Below are positions 1-5,810 of a DNA stretch of 8,347 nt, in pieces (positions within the stretch are counted from its first letter, which is position 1; each line of letters begins with the position of its first letter). Location: NCBI GenBank assembly GCA_025927515.1, contig JAICLG010000129.1:1-8347 (forward strand). Direction: 5' to 3'. Under the pieces are notes generated by a model, which searched no databases, was not told the DNA's origin, and worked only from the letters and a program-made list of their open reading frames with translations. A program made the translations under genes and the position numbers. Origin of the DNA: Hyphomicrobium sp. (GTDB lineage: Bacteria; Pseudomonadota; Alphaproteobacteria; Rhizobiales; Hyphomicrobiaceae).

Positions 1-1
1 A

Positions 2-1087
2 CCGCTCGGCGTCATCGGCATCGTCTCGCCGTGGAATTATCCCTTCTCGCTCGCGCTGATGCCGCTTGCCACAGCGCTGGCTGCCGGCAATCGGGTGATG
101 TTGAAGCCCTCCGAACTGACGCCAGCAACAAGCGCAGTGATAAAACGACTGCTGAACGATCTTTATCCGGAAGAGCAGGTCGCGGTGGTCACCGGGGGTG
201 CCGACGTCGGCGCCAAATTCACCTCTCTGCCCTTCGACCATCTGGTGTTCACCGGAAGTACGTCCGTCGGACGCTCCGTAATGAAAAGCGCTGCCGAAAA
301 TCTCGTTCCTGTAACGCTCGAACTCGGCGGCAAGTCGCCGGCGGTTATCGGCCCGGGAACAGACCTTGCAGCCGCCGCAACGAGCATCGCTTACGGCAAA
401 CTCGCGAATGCCGGGCAGACCTGCATCGCACCGGATTACGTCATCGTCCAACGCGATAACGTCGATGCGTTCGTCGCGAAGTATCAGGATGCGGTTGCGA
501 CGCTCTTTCCCGAAGGCCCGAGCAGCAAGAACTACACGTCCATCATCAACTCGCATCATCTCACCCGGCTTCGCCATCTCATCGATGACGCAAGAAAGAA
601 GGGAGCGCGCGTCGTCGAGCTACCGCCTGATGCCCTGCCTCGCGTCGGCGATCGAAAACTCGCGCCGAGCGTCGTCCTCGACGTAACGGACGATATGACC
701 ATCATGCAGGAAGAGGTGTTCGGGCCAATCCTGCCCATCGTGACCTACGACGAAATCGACGATGCGATCGCCTTCATAAACCGGCGGCCGCGCCCGTTGG
801 CGCTCTATTATTTCGGCAGCAAGAGCGAGGAGCGCCGGAAACTTCTGGGACGCACGACCTCGGGCAACGTCACGATCAACGATACGTTGATGCACTACGT
901 CCAGACAGACCTTCCCTTCGGCGGCGTCGGCGCCAGCGGTATGGGCGCGTATCATGGCCCTGAAGGATTCAGATCCTTCAGTCATGCCAGAGGTGTATTT
1001 GCACAATCCCGCTGGAACTTGGGAGGCTGGTTGCGTCCGCCGTTCAGCCGTATCTCGGAAGTCGCAACCCGCTACCTGATGTGGTGA
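2..1087 (+). CDS. Coniferyl-aldehyde-dehydrogenase-like aldehyde dehydrogenase (5' end missing)
   Basis: NAD(P)-dependent aldehyde dehydrogenase that oxidises an aldehyde to the acid, probably in the cytoplasm. The reading frame is open from base 2, so the gene starts left of the window; the ATG at 59 is internal. The 361 visible residues begin with the cofactor-domain stretch PLGVIGIVSPWNYP. They continue with the NAD-site FTGSTSVGR, the general-base glutamate in LELGGKSP (codon 320-322), the catalytic cysteine in GQTCIAPDY (codon 422-424), QEEVFGPILPI and the C-terminal LPFGGVGASGMG. The IAPDY context after the cysteine and the FRSFSHARGVF ending match the coniferyl aldehyde dehydrogenase (CalB-like) branch, usually about 470-480 aa, so roughly 115 residues are missing. 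True substrate is unknown; family members act on aromatic and long aliphatic aldehydes. It converges on the cytochrome gene with 30 bp between stops, with no obvious terminator. Confidence 0.93.
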   Translation, partial: PLGVIGIVSPWNYPFSLALMPLATALAAGNRVMLKPSELTPATSAVIKRLLNDLYPEEQVAVVTGGADVGAKFTSLPFDHLVFTGSTSVGRSVMKSAAENLVPVTLELGGKSPAVIGPGTDLAAAATSIAYGKLANAGQTCIAPDYVIVQRDNVDAFVAKYQDAVATLFPEGPSSKNYTSIINSHHLTRLRHLIDDARKKGARVVELPPDALPRVGDRKLAPSVVLDVTDDMTIMQEEVFGPILPIVTYDEIDDAIAFINRRPRPLALYYFGSKSEERRKLLGRTTSGNVTINDTLMHYVQTDLPFGGVGASGMGAYHGPEGFRSFSHARGVFAQSRWNLGGWLRPPFSRISEVATRYLMW

Positions 1088-1117
1088 ACCTTTTCGTGGT
1101 AGGCGCAGAGTAGCCCA

Positions 1118-1660
1118 TCACGGTCCCATACAGCTGTTTTCGTAGTCGGTCGCTTCCTTCGACTTCGGCTCGTGCGACTTGGGCCGACCGCGCCCCATCG
1201 CACCGTCCGAACGAGCTCGCAGGTAGACGTAGATATCGTCGAGATAGCACATCACGTTCTTGTTCGTCCCGAAGGCCGGCATCACCAGCGTCTGCGCGGT
1301 ATTCACGTCACGCTTGCCGCCGGAAACGGTTGCCACAAACTGAGAATAGTCGAGAGACTTGAGCGCTTGGGTGAGATCCGGCCCGAAGCTTGAGCCCGCG
1401 CCATCCGGACCGTGGCAGACGTCGCACGTACCGTTGAAGCGGCGAAAACCGGAAAACGTGTACCAGTCGACCTTTCCATCCGGACTGATTTTGTACGTGG
1501 GATCGCCGTTCGCATCGAAATATTTGCCGCCCTCCTCTTTGACGGCCTTCGAGGACGCGGGTGGGGTCGCTGCGTTTGCGGCAGACGCAAAGCCAACTGA
1601 AGCCAGTCCGAGCGAAAGCGCGAACCCTGCCAAATTGCGAGAGAAATTGCACGAACTCAT
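1118..1660 (-). CDS. Periplasmic c-type cytochrome, four-cysteine methanol-metabolism-related type
   Basis: A 180-aa exported monohaem cytochrome c, probably an electron carrier in periplasmic alcohol oxidation. Residues 1-30 form a signal peptide with a hydrophobic core and a predicted cut after ANA (30/31). Haem attachment is CDVCH (Cys79, Cys82, His83), followed by GPDGAG; Met127 in VMPAFG is the likely sixth ligand. Two further cysteines, Cys138 (VMCYLDDIYVYL) and Cys177 (near the C-terminus), give the mature protein four. This pattern is known in a cytochrome family confined to methanol/PQQ-dehydrogenase bacteria (TIGR03874 by memory); the extra pair may form a disulfide. The frame stays open upstream to 1774, but the ATG at 1660 is chosen because AAGGAG lies 7 nt before it and the signal peptide starts there. 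It is divergent from the dmrA-like gene. An alternative is a related alcohol-dehydrogenase cytochrome (PedF/XoxG-like). Confidence 0.9.
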   Translation of the reverse strand: MSSCNFSRNLAGFALSLGLASVGFASAANAATPPASSKAVKEEGGKYFDANGDPTYKISPDGKVDWYTFSGFRRFNGTCDVCHGPDGAGSSFGPDLTQALKSLDYSQFVATVSGGKRDVNTAQTLVMPAFGTNKNVMCYLDDIYVYLRARSDGAMGRGRPKSHEPKSKEATDYENSCMGP

Positions 1661-1689
1661 CGGGACTCTCCTTGACGCAAGCAGTCCCG
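1661..1689 (-). promoter_or_regulatory. Hairpin over the cytochrome ribosome binding site
   Basis: Read on the minus strand, CGGGACT pairs perfectly with AGTCCCG (7 bp). Inside it CTTG pairs with CAAG around a CGT loop; one base and GAG form an internal loop. The Shine-Dalgarno AAGGAG (1668-1673) lies half in the inner stem and half in the internal loop, and the outer stem ends at the base just before the ATG. The structure would be expected to limit ribosome access until melted or bound. The pairing is seen in the sequence; a regulatory role is inference. Confidence 0.4.
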
Positions 1690-1817
1690 GTGGTTCGCAA
1701 ATTCGCGAAAGATCCGAACTGCAGGTGACATGCGAAGCGCCGCCGCGGTCGGGAGAAGGATGATCGGCTATCATGGAAAGTCGATACGAGGGGAGATGGG
1801 CGCGGCGACATATGCGT

Positions 1818-1842
1818 GACGCTCCAGCAGTATTTTTGTTCC
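1818..1842 (-). promoter_or_regulatory. Weak candidate general-stress (EcfG-type) promoter
   Basis: On the minus strand GGAAC (1838-1842) is followed after 16 nt by CGTC (1818-1821). The alphaproteobacterial EcfG consensus, from memory, is GGAAC-N16/17-CGTT, so there is one mismatch. It would transcribe the cytochrome gene with a leader of about 150 nt. One short near-match in an intergenic region can occur by chance. Confidence 0.2.
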
Positions 1843-1888
1843 AATGTTGCGTATTTACTTTCTTGTAATGTAAGCAAAAAACGTTAGT

Positions 1889-1917
1889 CGGCTTCAGGAG
1901 AAGATCGCGGCTTCAGG
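1889..1917. repeat. Tandem 10-bp direct repeat in the dmrA-like leader
   Basis: CGGCTTCAGG occurs at 1889-1898 and again at 1908-1917, both copies followed by NG. The start-to-start distance is 19 bp, close to two helical turns, which would put two protein-binding sites on one DNA face. It lies 55-83 bp upstream of the GTG start at 1972. No regulator can be named. Confidence 0.45.
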
Positions 1918-1971
1918 GGCGAACTCGAAATCGCATCGCGGGCTGCGCGTCTGCCAAAAAAGGAAATTTTC

Positions 1972-2388
1972 GTGCAAGAGACAGTGGTCAGGGTCATATG
2001 TGCAATCGGTCAGTCGGGACAGCTCGGACACAACGGCGTCCTTCCGTGGGAAGGCAACCGCGCTCCGGAATACGTGGCCGATGTTGCTCGCTTTTTTGAC
2101 ATCACGAGAGGCCATGTTCTGCTTGCCGGTCCGAAGACGATTGCGAGCGTTCCGGAATTCGCATTCAAAGACCGGACGATCGCCGTCCTGCGTTCCGACA
2201 TGGACCCCGAACAGACGTTAAAGCACTACGCCGGCCGGGTGGTCTTTATCGGCGGCGGCCCGCCGGTATGGGACGTCTACGCACGTTTCGTCAGTCACTG
2301 GGACGTGACGCGCCTGCCCTACGACGGTCCGGCCGATCGCTGGTTCAATCCAGCGTGGCTGACGTGCGGCGCTCATCAGCAACGCTGA
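1972..2388 (+). CDS. dmrA: Dihydrofolate-reductase-fold protein, probable dihydromethanopterin reductase DmrA
   Basis: A 138-aa cytoplasmic reductase of the DHFR fold. In methylotrophs DmrA reduces dihydromethanopterin to tetrahydromethanopterin, the carrier for formaldehyde oxidation. DHFR landmarks appear in order: VRVICAIGQSGQLG at the N-terminus, LPW (24-26), Asp37 in VADVARFF aligning with the catalytic Asp27 of E. coli FolA, GHVLLAGPKT (47-56, the GRxT element), VVFIGGG (90-96) and a C-terminal DVTRLPYDGPADRWF strand. Ten residues separate Trp26 from Asp37, against four in E. coli. At 138 aa it is shorter than ordinary FolA (about 160-170), near the roughly 15 kDa reported for Methylobacterium DmrA. 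The start is GTG, with AGGA at 1961-1964, 7 nt upstream. DmrA rather than FolA is inferred from resemblance, size and the adjacent methanol-type cytochrome; a divergent DHFR remains possible. Confidence 0.75.
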   Translation: MQETVVRVICAIGQSGQLGHNGVLPWEGNRAPEYVADVARFFDITRGHVLLAGPKTIASVPEFAFKDRTIAVLRSDMDPEQTLKHYAGRVVFIGGGPPVWDVYARFVSHWDVTRLPYDGPADRWFNPAWLTCGAHQQR

Positions 2389-2426
2389 ACGCGCGACGCA
2401 TAAACGGATGAACGACGCCAGACAGA

Positions 2427-2459
2427 TTTGAGGCGGCGCAACGGGCGCCGCCTCTCAAA
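2427..2459. terminator. Bidirectional hairpin terminator between convergent genes
   Basis: GAGGCGGCGC (2430-2439) pairs perfectly with GCGCCGCCTC (2445-2454) around the loop AACGG. Alternatively, with a 2-nt bulge, the outer TTTGA and TCAAA also pair, giving 13 bp with T's and A's at the two ends. It sits 38 bp after the dmrA-like stop and 23 bp from the stop of the opposing gene, where a shared terminator is expected. The U-tract is short on both strands, so termination may be inefficient or Rho-aided. Confidence 0.65.
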
Positions 2460-2482
2460 GATACGCAAGACAGAGCCGGGAG

Positions 2483-2872
2483 TCAGTGCCGCGGCTCCTT
2501 GAAGGTAAACTCGAAATCGTCGTTGATGTTCTGCGTCGCCTGCCGCCAATCAGCGCCGCCGACGTTATTTGGTGAAGCTTCAATTTCCGCTTGCTCATAA
2601 GTATGAGCTTGCTGGTCGATCGCGGCGACTGTCGCCCGAGCTGCATTCCTTGCCGGCAAAGCCAACAGACGGGTCGCAAGCGTTTGTAGCTCTCCGACGA
2701 TCGCCTCCCGCCGCATCTCATGTTGGATCGTCACGTTGCGCACTTCGCGCAGCAGCTGTTCATCGACGCGGCGGATCGCATCGCCCAGAGCCCGGATCAG
2801 CTCCGTTTCGCCTTGCGACTCTTCCGTCAGGCGAAGTAGCATTTCGTCGACGTTTTGATGTATTCGCGTCAT
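2483..2872 (-). CDS. Hypothetical helical cytoplasmic protein
   Basis: A 129-aa protein that I do not recognise. There is no signal peptide, membrane segment or cysteine. Residues 1 to about 90 are almost unbroken charged amphipathic helix (NVDEMLLRLTEESQ, LIRALGDAIRRVDEQLLREV and onward) with heptad-like spacing of Leu, Ile and Val, consistent with a coiled coil or helical bundle. After a Pro-Asn-Asn break (SPNNVGG) comes a short tail with Trp and Phe (DDFEFTF). The ATG at 2872 is preferred: AGGAGT (2883-2888) lies 10 nt upstream, whereas the GTG at 2899 has no such site. The ribosome binding site, helical pattern and hairpin past its stop support a real gene. It stands alone, with 285 bp to the sigma factor gene behind it. 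A structural or partner-binding role is only a guess. Confidence 0.65.
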   Translation of the reverse strand: MTRIHQNVDEMLLRLTEESQGETELIRALGDAIRRVDEQLLREVRNVTIQHEMRREAIVGELQTLATRLLALPARNAARATVAAIDQQAHTYEQAEIEASPNNVGGADWRQATQNINDDFEFTFKEPRH

Positions 2873-3157
2873 GTATATCTTCACTCCTAGAAGCCCCACC
2901 TCAAACTTGCGATTCTAGTGGCGAAAAAATGATCGCTGTCGCCGCGAACACGCGCAATTTCGAAAGTGCAACAGCTCCACTGAATTCGGCGAAAACGGCT
3001 GTAATTCAAACGGCGCGTACGAACCGAACGGCGGCAATATTCATGCGTCGAGCATGCCGGTCTTAAACTCTGAGAGCGACTAAGGAGTGCCAAAGCAGGC
3101 AGTTCTGCTGCGTTCTAGGCTGCGAAGCATCACATCCCGGATAGAAAGCACGATTGC

Positions 3158-4429
3158 TCACGTCATCGCCGTTGCACCGGCCTTCTTGCTTTCGCTGATA
3201 AGCCGATCAATCTGCGTACGGATGTGATCCGCCTCCGCCGCAGTGCTAGCGCGGGCAATCGCGTGATCGAATGCCACCTTGGCCTCATCGATCCGCCGGA
3301 GCTGCATCAGCAGCGCGCCCTTGACGCCAAAAAAATAGAAATAGCCCGACAACTGCGGAGCAAGCGGCTCGATTATGGCGAGCGCCGCTGCCGGCCCCTT
3401 CACCTTCGCAACGGCAACGGAACGATTGAGCGTCACGATGGGCGACGGCTGCATGCGTTCGAGTGTTCCATAGAGCAAATCGATTTGCCCCCAGTCCGTG
3501 TCCTCGCAACGTCGCGCCTGCGCATGCAGCGCCGCGATAGCCGCCTGCACCTGATAAGGACCAGGACGGCGATGGCGCACTGCTTTATCAATCAGCGCGA
3601 GGCCTTCTGCGATGAGCGTCGAGTGCCACAGGCTACGGTCCTGGCTTTCGAGGACGACGATCGCACCATCCGCATCGAGCCGTGCGTCTTGACGCGCATG
3701 CTGCAACAGCAGAAGCGCAGTCAGCCCCATGATTTCCGGTTCGCCCGGAAAAAGACGCAACAGCAGCCGCGCCAATCGGATCGCTTCCTCACACAGCACC
3801 GCCTTGATATGCGCGCTGCCGCCGCTCGCGGCGTAGCCTTCGTTGAAGATCAAATATATGACCGTCGCCACGGCCGCGAGCCGCTCTGAACGCTCGACCG
3901 CGCCGGGACTTTCGAAAGGCACTTGCGAGACGCCGACCTTCCGCTTCGCGCGCGTAATGCGTTGCTCCATGGCGGCTTCGCTGACGAGAAAAGCTCGCGC
4001 AATCTCCTTGACCGAAAGTCCCGAGACTATCCGTAACGCAAGCGCAATCTGCTGGTTCGACGGCAACACCGGATCACAGCAGACGAACAGCAGCCGCAGG
4101 ATGTCGTCGCGATAATGCGCATCGTCCAGCTGCTCGACGATACGCCCTTCGGCATCGCCAGTATCGGAGATCGTCTCTTCGCTCGGAAGCGTTTCCTCCT
4201 TCCGCGTTCGCCGCAAGGTATCGAGCGCCACGTTCCGGCCGACAAAGATCAGCCACGCGGCCGCATCACGCGGCGGACCGTTAACCGGCCACGTCTTCAA
4301 GGCGCGAAGACACGCTTCCTGAAAAGCGTCCTCCGCGGCATCGAGGTCACGAAAATTTCGCACGAGCGCCGCGATCGCTTTCGGGCGCGCGGCACTCAGG
4401 ATTTTCTCGATATCGGAAACTTCCGTCAC
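3158..4429 (-). CDS. ECF42-type RNA polymerase sigma factor with C-terminal TPR-like domain
   Basis: A 423-aa alternative sigma factor, about twice the length of a classical ECF sigma. Region 2 covers about residues 18-75 (FRDLDAAEDAFQEACLRALKTWP, then AAAWLIFVGRNVALDTLRR). Region 4 covers about 108-165, with LRLLFVCCDPVLP and the helix-turn-helix GLSVKEIARAFLVSEAAMEQRI. The long C-terminal part (about 185-415) carries the marks of this group: YLIFNEGYAAS, CEEAIRLARLL, LLQHARQDARLD, PYQVQAAIAALHA, TDWGQIDLLY and SPIVTLNRSVAVA, folding as TPR-like helices. In this group the extension, not an anti-sigma factor, is thought to control activity, and the usual target is a linked DGPF gene. That partner is directly upstream here: the GTG start overlaps its stop (GTGA), with GGAG 4 nt before the start. 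The usual partner matches; the inducing signal is unknown. Confidence 0.95.
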   Translation of the reverse strand: MTEVSDIEKILSAARPKAIAALVRNFRDLDAAEDAFQEACLRALKTWPVNGPPRDAAAWLIFVGRNVALDTLRRTRKEETLPSEETISDTGDAEGRIVEQLDDAHYRDDILRLLFVCCDPVLPSNQQIALALRIVSGLSVKEIARAFLVSEAAMEQRITRAKRKVGVSQVPFESPGAVERSERLAAVATVIYLIFNEGYAASGGSAHIKAVLCEEAIRLARLLLRLFPGEPEIMGLTALLLLQHARQDARLDADGAIVVLESQDRSLWHSTLIAEGLALIDKAVRHRRPGPYQVQAAIAALHAQARRCEDTDWGQIDLLYGTLERMQPSPIVTLNRSVAVAKVKGPAAALAIIEPLAPQLSGYFYFFGVKGALLMQLRRIDEAKVAFDHAIARASTAAEADHIRTQIDRLISESKKAGATAMT

Positions 4430-4809
4430 GCTGCTCCGGCTTCAGATGCCGTCCCGGATTGAAAGAAAGTAACGGGGCGAATTTCGTATGCCCCGCCCGG
4501 ATTGGCGCGGGCGAGTTCACGTGCAAAATCGAGAACTTCATCGAGCGAGCCACAATCGACGATATAAAATCCAAGCAGCTGTTCCTTGGTTTCGGCAAAC
4601 GGGCCGTCGATAACGAGCGGCGGATCGCTGTCTTTCCGAAGCGTCGTAGCAGCGGTCGTCGGCATCAATCGAGCGATGGGGCCAAGCTTTCCAGCCTTGG
4701 CAAAGCCTTCTTGGGCCACCATGAGCTTGAACATGACGGCATCGTCCTCCTCCTTGCTCCAGGAGCAGACAACGTCCTCAGAATGATAACAAAGTATCGC
4801 GTACTGCAT
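4426..4809 (-). CDS. YCII-related / DGPF-domain protein
   Basis: A 127-aa cytoplasmic protein of the YCII-like, ferredoxin-like dimeric alpha-beta barrel fold. It opens with the strand MQYAILCYHS. It carries LRKDSDPPLVIDGPFAETKE with the signature DGPF at residues 68-71, then LLGFYIVDCGSLDEVLDFA and a closing strand IRPV. Length is typical of the family (about 115-145 aa). Biochemical activity is not established for the group; its steady linkage to ECF sigma factors suggests a target or sensor of the sigma. The frame stays open to 4938, but the ATG at 4809 is chosen: GAGGAA lies 5 nt upstream and family homology starts there. It is the first gene of a two-gene unit whose stop overlaps the sigma start by four bases, so the two are probably translationally coupled. 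Confidence 0.92.
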   Translation of the reverse strand: MQYAILCYHSEDVVCSWSKEEDDAVMFKLMVAQEGFAKAGKLGPIARLMPTTAATTLRKDSDPPLVIDGPFAETKEQLLGFYIVDCGSLDEVLDFARELARANPGGAYEIRPVTFFQSGTASEAGAA

Positions 4810-4834
4810 GTCGGTTCCTCGCATACATCTCCAG

Positions 4835-4861
4835 GACGGACGAGCACGCCCGGGACCGACA
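4835..4861 (-). promoter_or_regulatory. Candidate ECF-type promoter of the DGPF-sigma operon
   Basis: On the minus strand TGTCGG (4856-4861) is followed after 17 nt by CGTC (4835-4838). ECF42 sigma factors are reported to favour a TGTCGA-like -35 and a CGA/TC-like -10, so this would be a self-activated promoter. A second CGTC at 4839-4842 gives a 13-nt spacer, too short. Transcription would start near 4828, leaving a short leader of about 20 nt. The match is by eye and unsupported by comparison. Confidence 0.45.
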
Positions 4862-4940
4862 TTGGTCTGCATTTTTTTCGAGATCAACTCTGCAGCTCGC
4901 GGGATGGCTCCGCCAGGACAATAAGGCGAGCAAATCATAA

Positions 4941-4969
4941 GCCCGGCGCTAGAACGCGCCGGGCGTTTT
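4941..4969 (-). terminator. Hairpin terminator after the small secreted protein gene
   Basis: GCCCGGCGC (4941-4949) pairs perfectly with GCGCCGGGC (4956-4964) around a 6-nt loop. It begins 16 bp beyond the stop at 4980 on the minus strand. The minus-strand sequence after it is T-rich (TTATGATTTG), and the plus strand reads GTTTT. It would insulate the next operon, whose candidate promoter is about 80 bp further on. Confidence 0.75.
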
Positions 4970-4979
4970 CCGGGAACCG

Positions 4980-5390
4980 TCAGAGAATTTTGAATGTCCG
5001 TTCGGCCTTGTCGCTCGGATGCGCGACCGGCTGACCGTTTTGCTCAATGACCGCCTCAAGCCTCTCACCTTTCTTCGGCATAGGATTGAGAGAGACGCTG
5101 ACATCACGGTGGTCGCCAGCTTTTAACACAACCTTGCCGACCGGAGTCTTCTGCATCTTGCCCGACGAGCTGAGCGCATAAAGATCGAGCGTACCGTCCT
5201 TCGGCAAGTACGCATACGTAATCGAAACGGCGTCGCTTTTCGGCTTTTGGCTCATGGCGATGATGGACGCCTGGGTGCCCGGTGTCGTCACCGCGGCCAA
5301 CGCGGCGCTACTTGCGAGAAGCGAAGTAAGAAGCATGGCACTCAACACCGCAACGGGACGTTCAAGAGGCGAAGCAACAGGATTTGACAT
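4980..5390 (-). CDS. Small secreted protein of unknown function
   Basis: A 136-aa protein not matched to a family. Residues 1-32 are a signal peptide: Arg11 before the hydrophobic core VAVLSAMLLTSLL, with likely cleavage after ALA (32/33). The mature part is about 104 aa, without cysteine, rich in Lys and Ser and in alternating hydrophobic residues (ITYAYLPKDGTLDLYAL, VGKVVLKAGDHRDVSVSL, ERLEAVIEQNG). This suggests a small beta-sandwich in the periplasm or outside the cell. The start at ATG 5390 has GGAG (5400-5403) 9 nt upstream. It appears to be its own transcription unit, with a hairpin terminator 16 bp past the stop and a long untranscribed-looking region before it. No function is proposed. 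Confidence 0.8.
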   Translation of the reverse strand: MSNPVASPLERPVAVLSAMLLTSLLASSAALAAVTTPGTQASIIAMSQKPKSDAVSITYAYLPKDGTLDLYALSSSGKMQKTPVGKVVLKAGDHRDVSVSLNPMPKKGERLEAVIEQNGQPVAHPSDKAERTFKIL

Positions 5391-5810
5391 GATGATTTTC
5401 TCCTTTGACTTTGCGGTTGTGCAAATGGCCGAAGGCCACTCGCTCCGTATTCCCGCGAACCAAGAAACGCTCCGGCTCCAAGAGGTCTCGTCGATCGCTC
5501 ACGCTCCCTGCGTCTGATGTGGCTTCAGCGCGGAAAAACGACAAGGCGCTCAGGCGCTCGCTCACCAAAACGTAAGGTTCGAACGTTGCGTAGATTGGGC
5601 GATGCCGCACTCACGCTCGCGTGATTTACGATGTGCCGGCCGGTCTCCCGCGAGCGTCCGATCGAAATGCGCGTTAACGTGCTTGATTAGCCAATCGGCG
5701 GGCGTTAATTGGCTCTTCGCCGTTCCGCCAGACGAAAGCCGTCAACGGCGGTGCACCTTTAAACGTCGGTCCCACGGCCGGCCCGCCCGGCAAAAGGCCG
5801 CCTTTCCTTG
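5391..5810. other. Intergenic region between divergent small secreted and HAD genes
   Basis: These 420 bp hold no convincing gene; short frames here lack a ribosome binding site and are Arg/Ser-rich shadows. The region must carry promoters for both divergent genes. Visible structure lies mainly in the right half: a palindrome CGTTAACG (5672-5679), a repeated GCGTTAA (5671-5677 and 5702-5708) and the dyad at 5689-5714. A short hairpin AAAGG-CCG-CCTTT (5793-5805) is just before the HAD start. No tRNA or known riboswitch fold was seen. Confidence 0.5.
5689..5714. promoter_or_regulatory. Operator-like dyad upstream of the HAD gene
   Basis: AGCCAAT (5689-5695) and ATTGGCT (5708-5714) form a perfect 7-bp inverted repeat with a 12-bp spacer; half-site centres are 19 bp apart, suiting a dimeric regulator. 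A weak -35/-10 candidate (TTGATT 5683-5688, GTTAAT 5704-5709, 15-bp spacer) overlaps it on the plus strand. The regulator is unknown and the promoter match is poor. Confidence 0.3.

Larger units (their letters stand above)
1661..1971. other. Divergent intergenic region, cytochrome / dmrA-like gene
   Basis: This 311-bp region separates two divergent genes and must carry both promoters. It is AT-rich around 1830-1882, unlike the flanking coding DNA, and this is the likeliest promoter zone. It also holds the cytochrome hairpin and a 10-bp tandem repeat (1889-1917) in the dmrA-like leader. Reading frames that cross it (for example an upstream extension of the cytochrome frame to 1774) have no family resemblance and no ribosome binding site. 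I see no RNA gene. Confidence 0.5.

Noticed and set aside
1661..1774. Upstream extension of the cytochrome frame to 1774
   Set aside because: It adds 38 residues before a complete signal peptide; the ATG at 1660 has a strong ribosome binding site.
1308..1877. 189-aa minus-strand frame across the cytochrome
   Set aside because: Arg/Ser/Phe-rich out-of-frame shadow of the cytochrome and its leader, with no family resemblance.
2873..2899. GTG start for the helical hypothetical protein
   Set aside because: No ribosome binding site ahead of it; AGGAGT precedes the ATG at 2872.
2569..3066. 165-aa plus-strand frame
   Set aside because: Antisense to the helical hypothetical gene, low-complexity Arg/Ala/Ser composition, no ribosome binding site.
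2887..3157. Possible RNA gene between the hypothetical and sigma genes
   Set aside because: GCAG/CTGC mini-repeats are present, but there is no tRNA cloverleaf, terminator or stable long stem.
3224..3889. 221-aa plus-strand frame inside the sigma factor gene
   Set aside because: Antisense shadow; the minus strand gives full ECF42 motifs.
4810..4938. 43-residue extension of the DGPF protein
   Set aside because: It covers the candidate promoter and lacks family similarity; ATG 4809 has a ribosome binding site.
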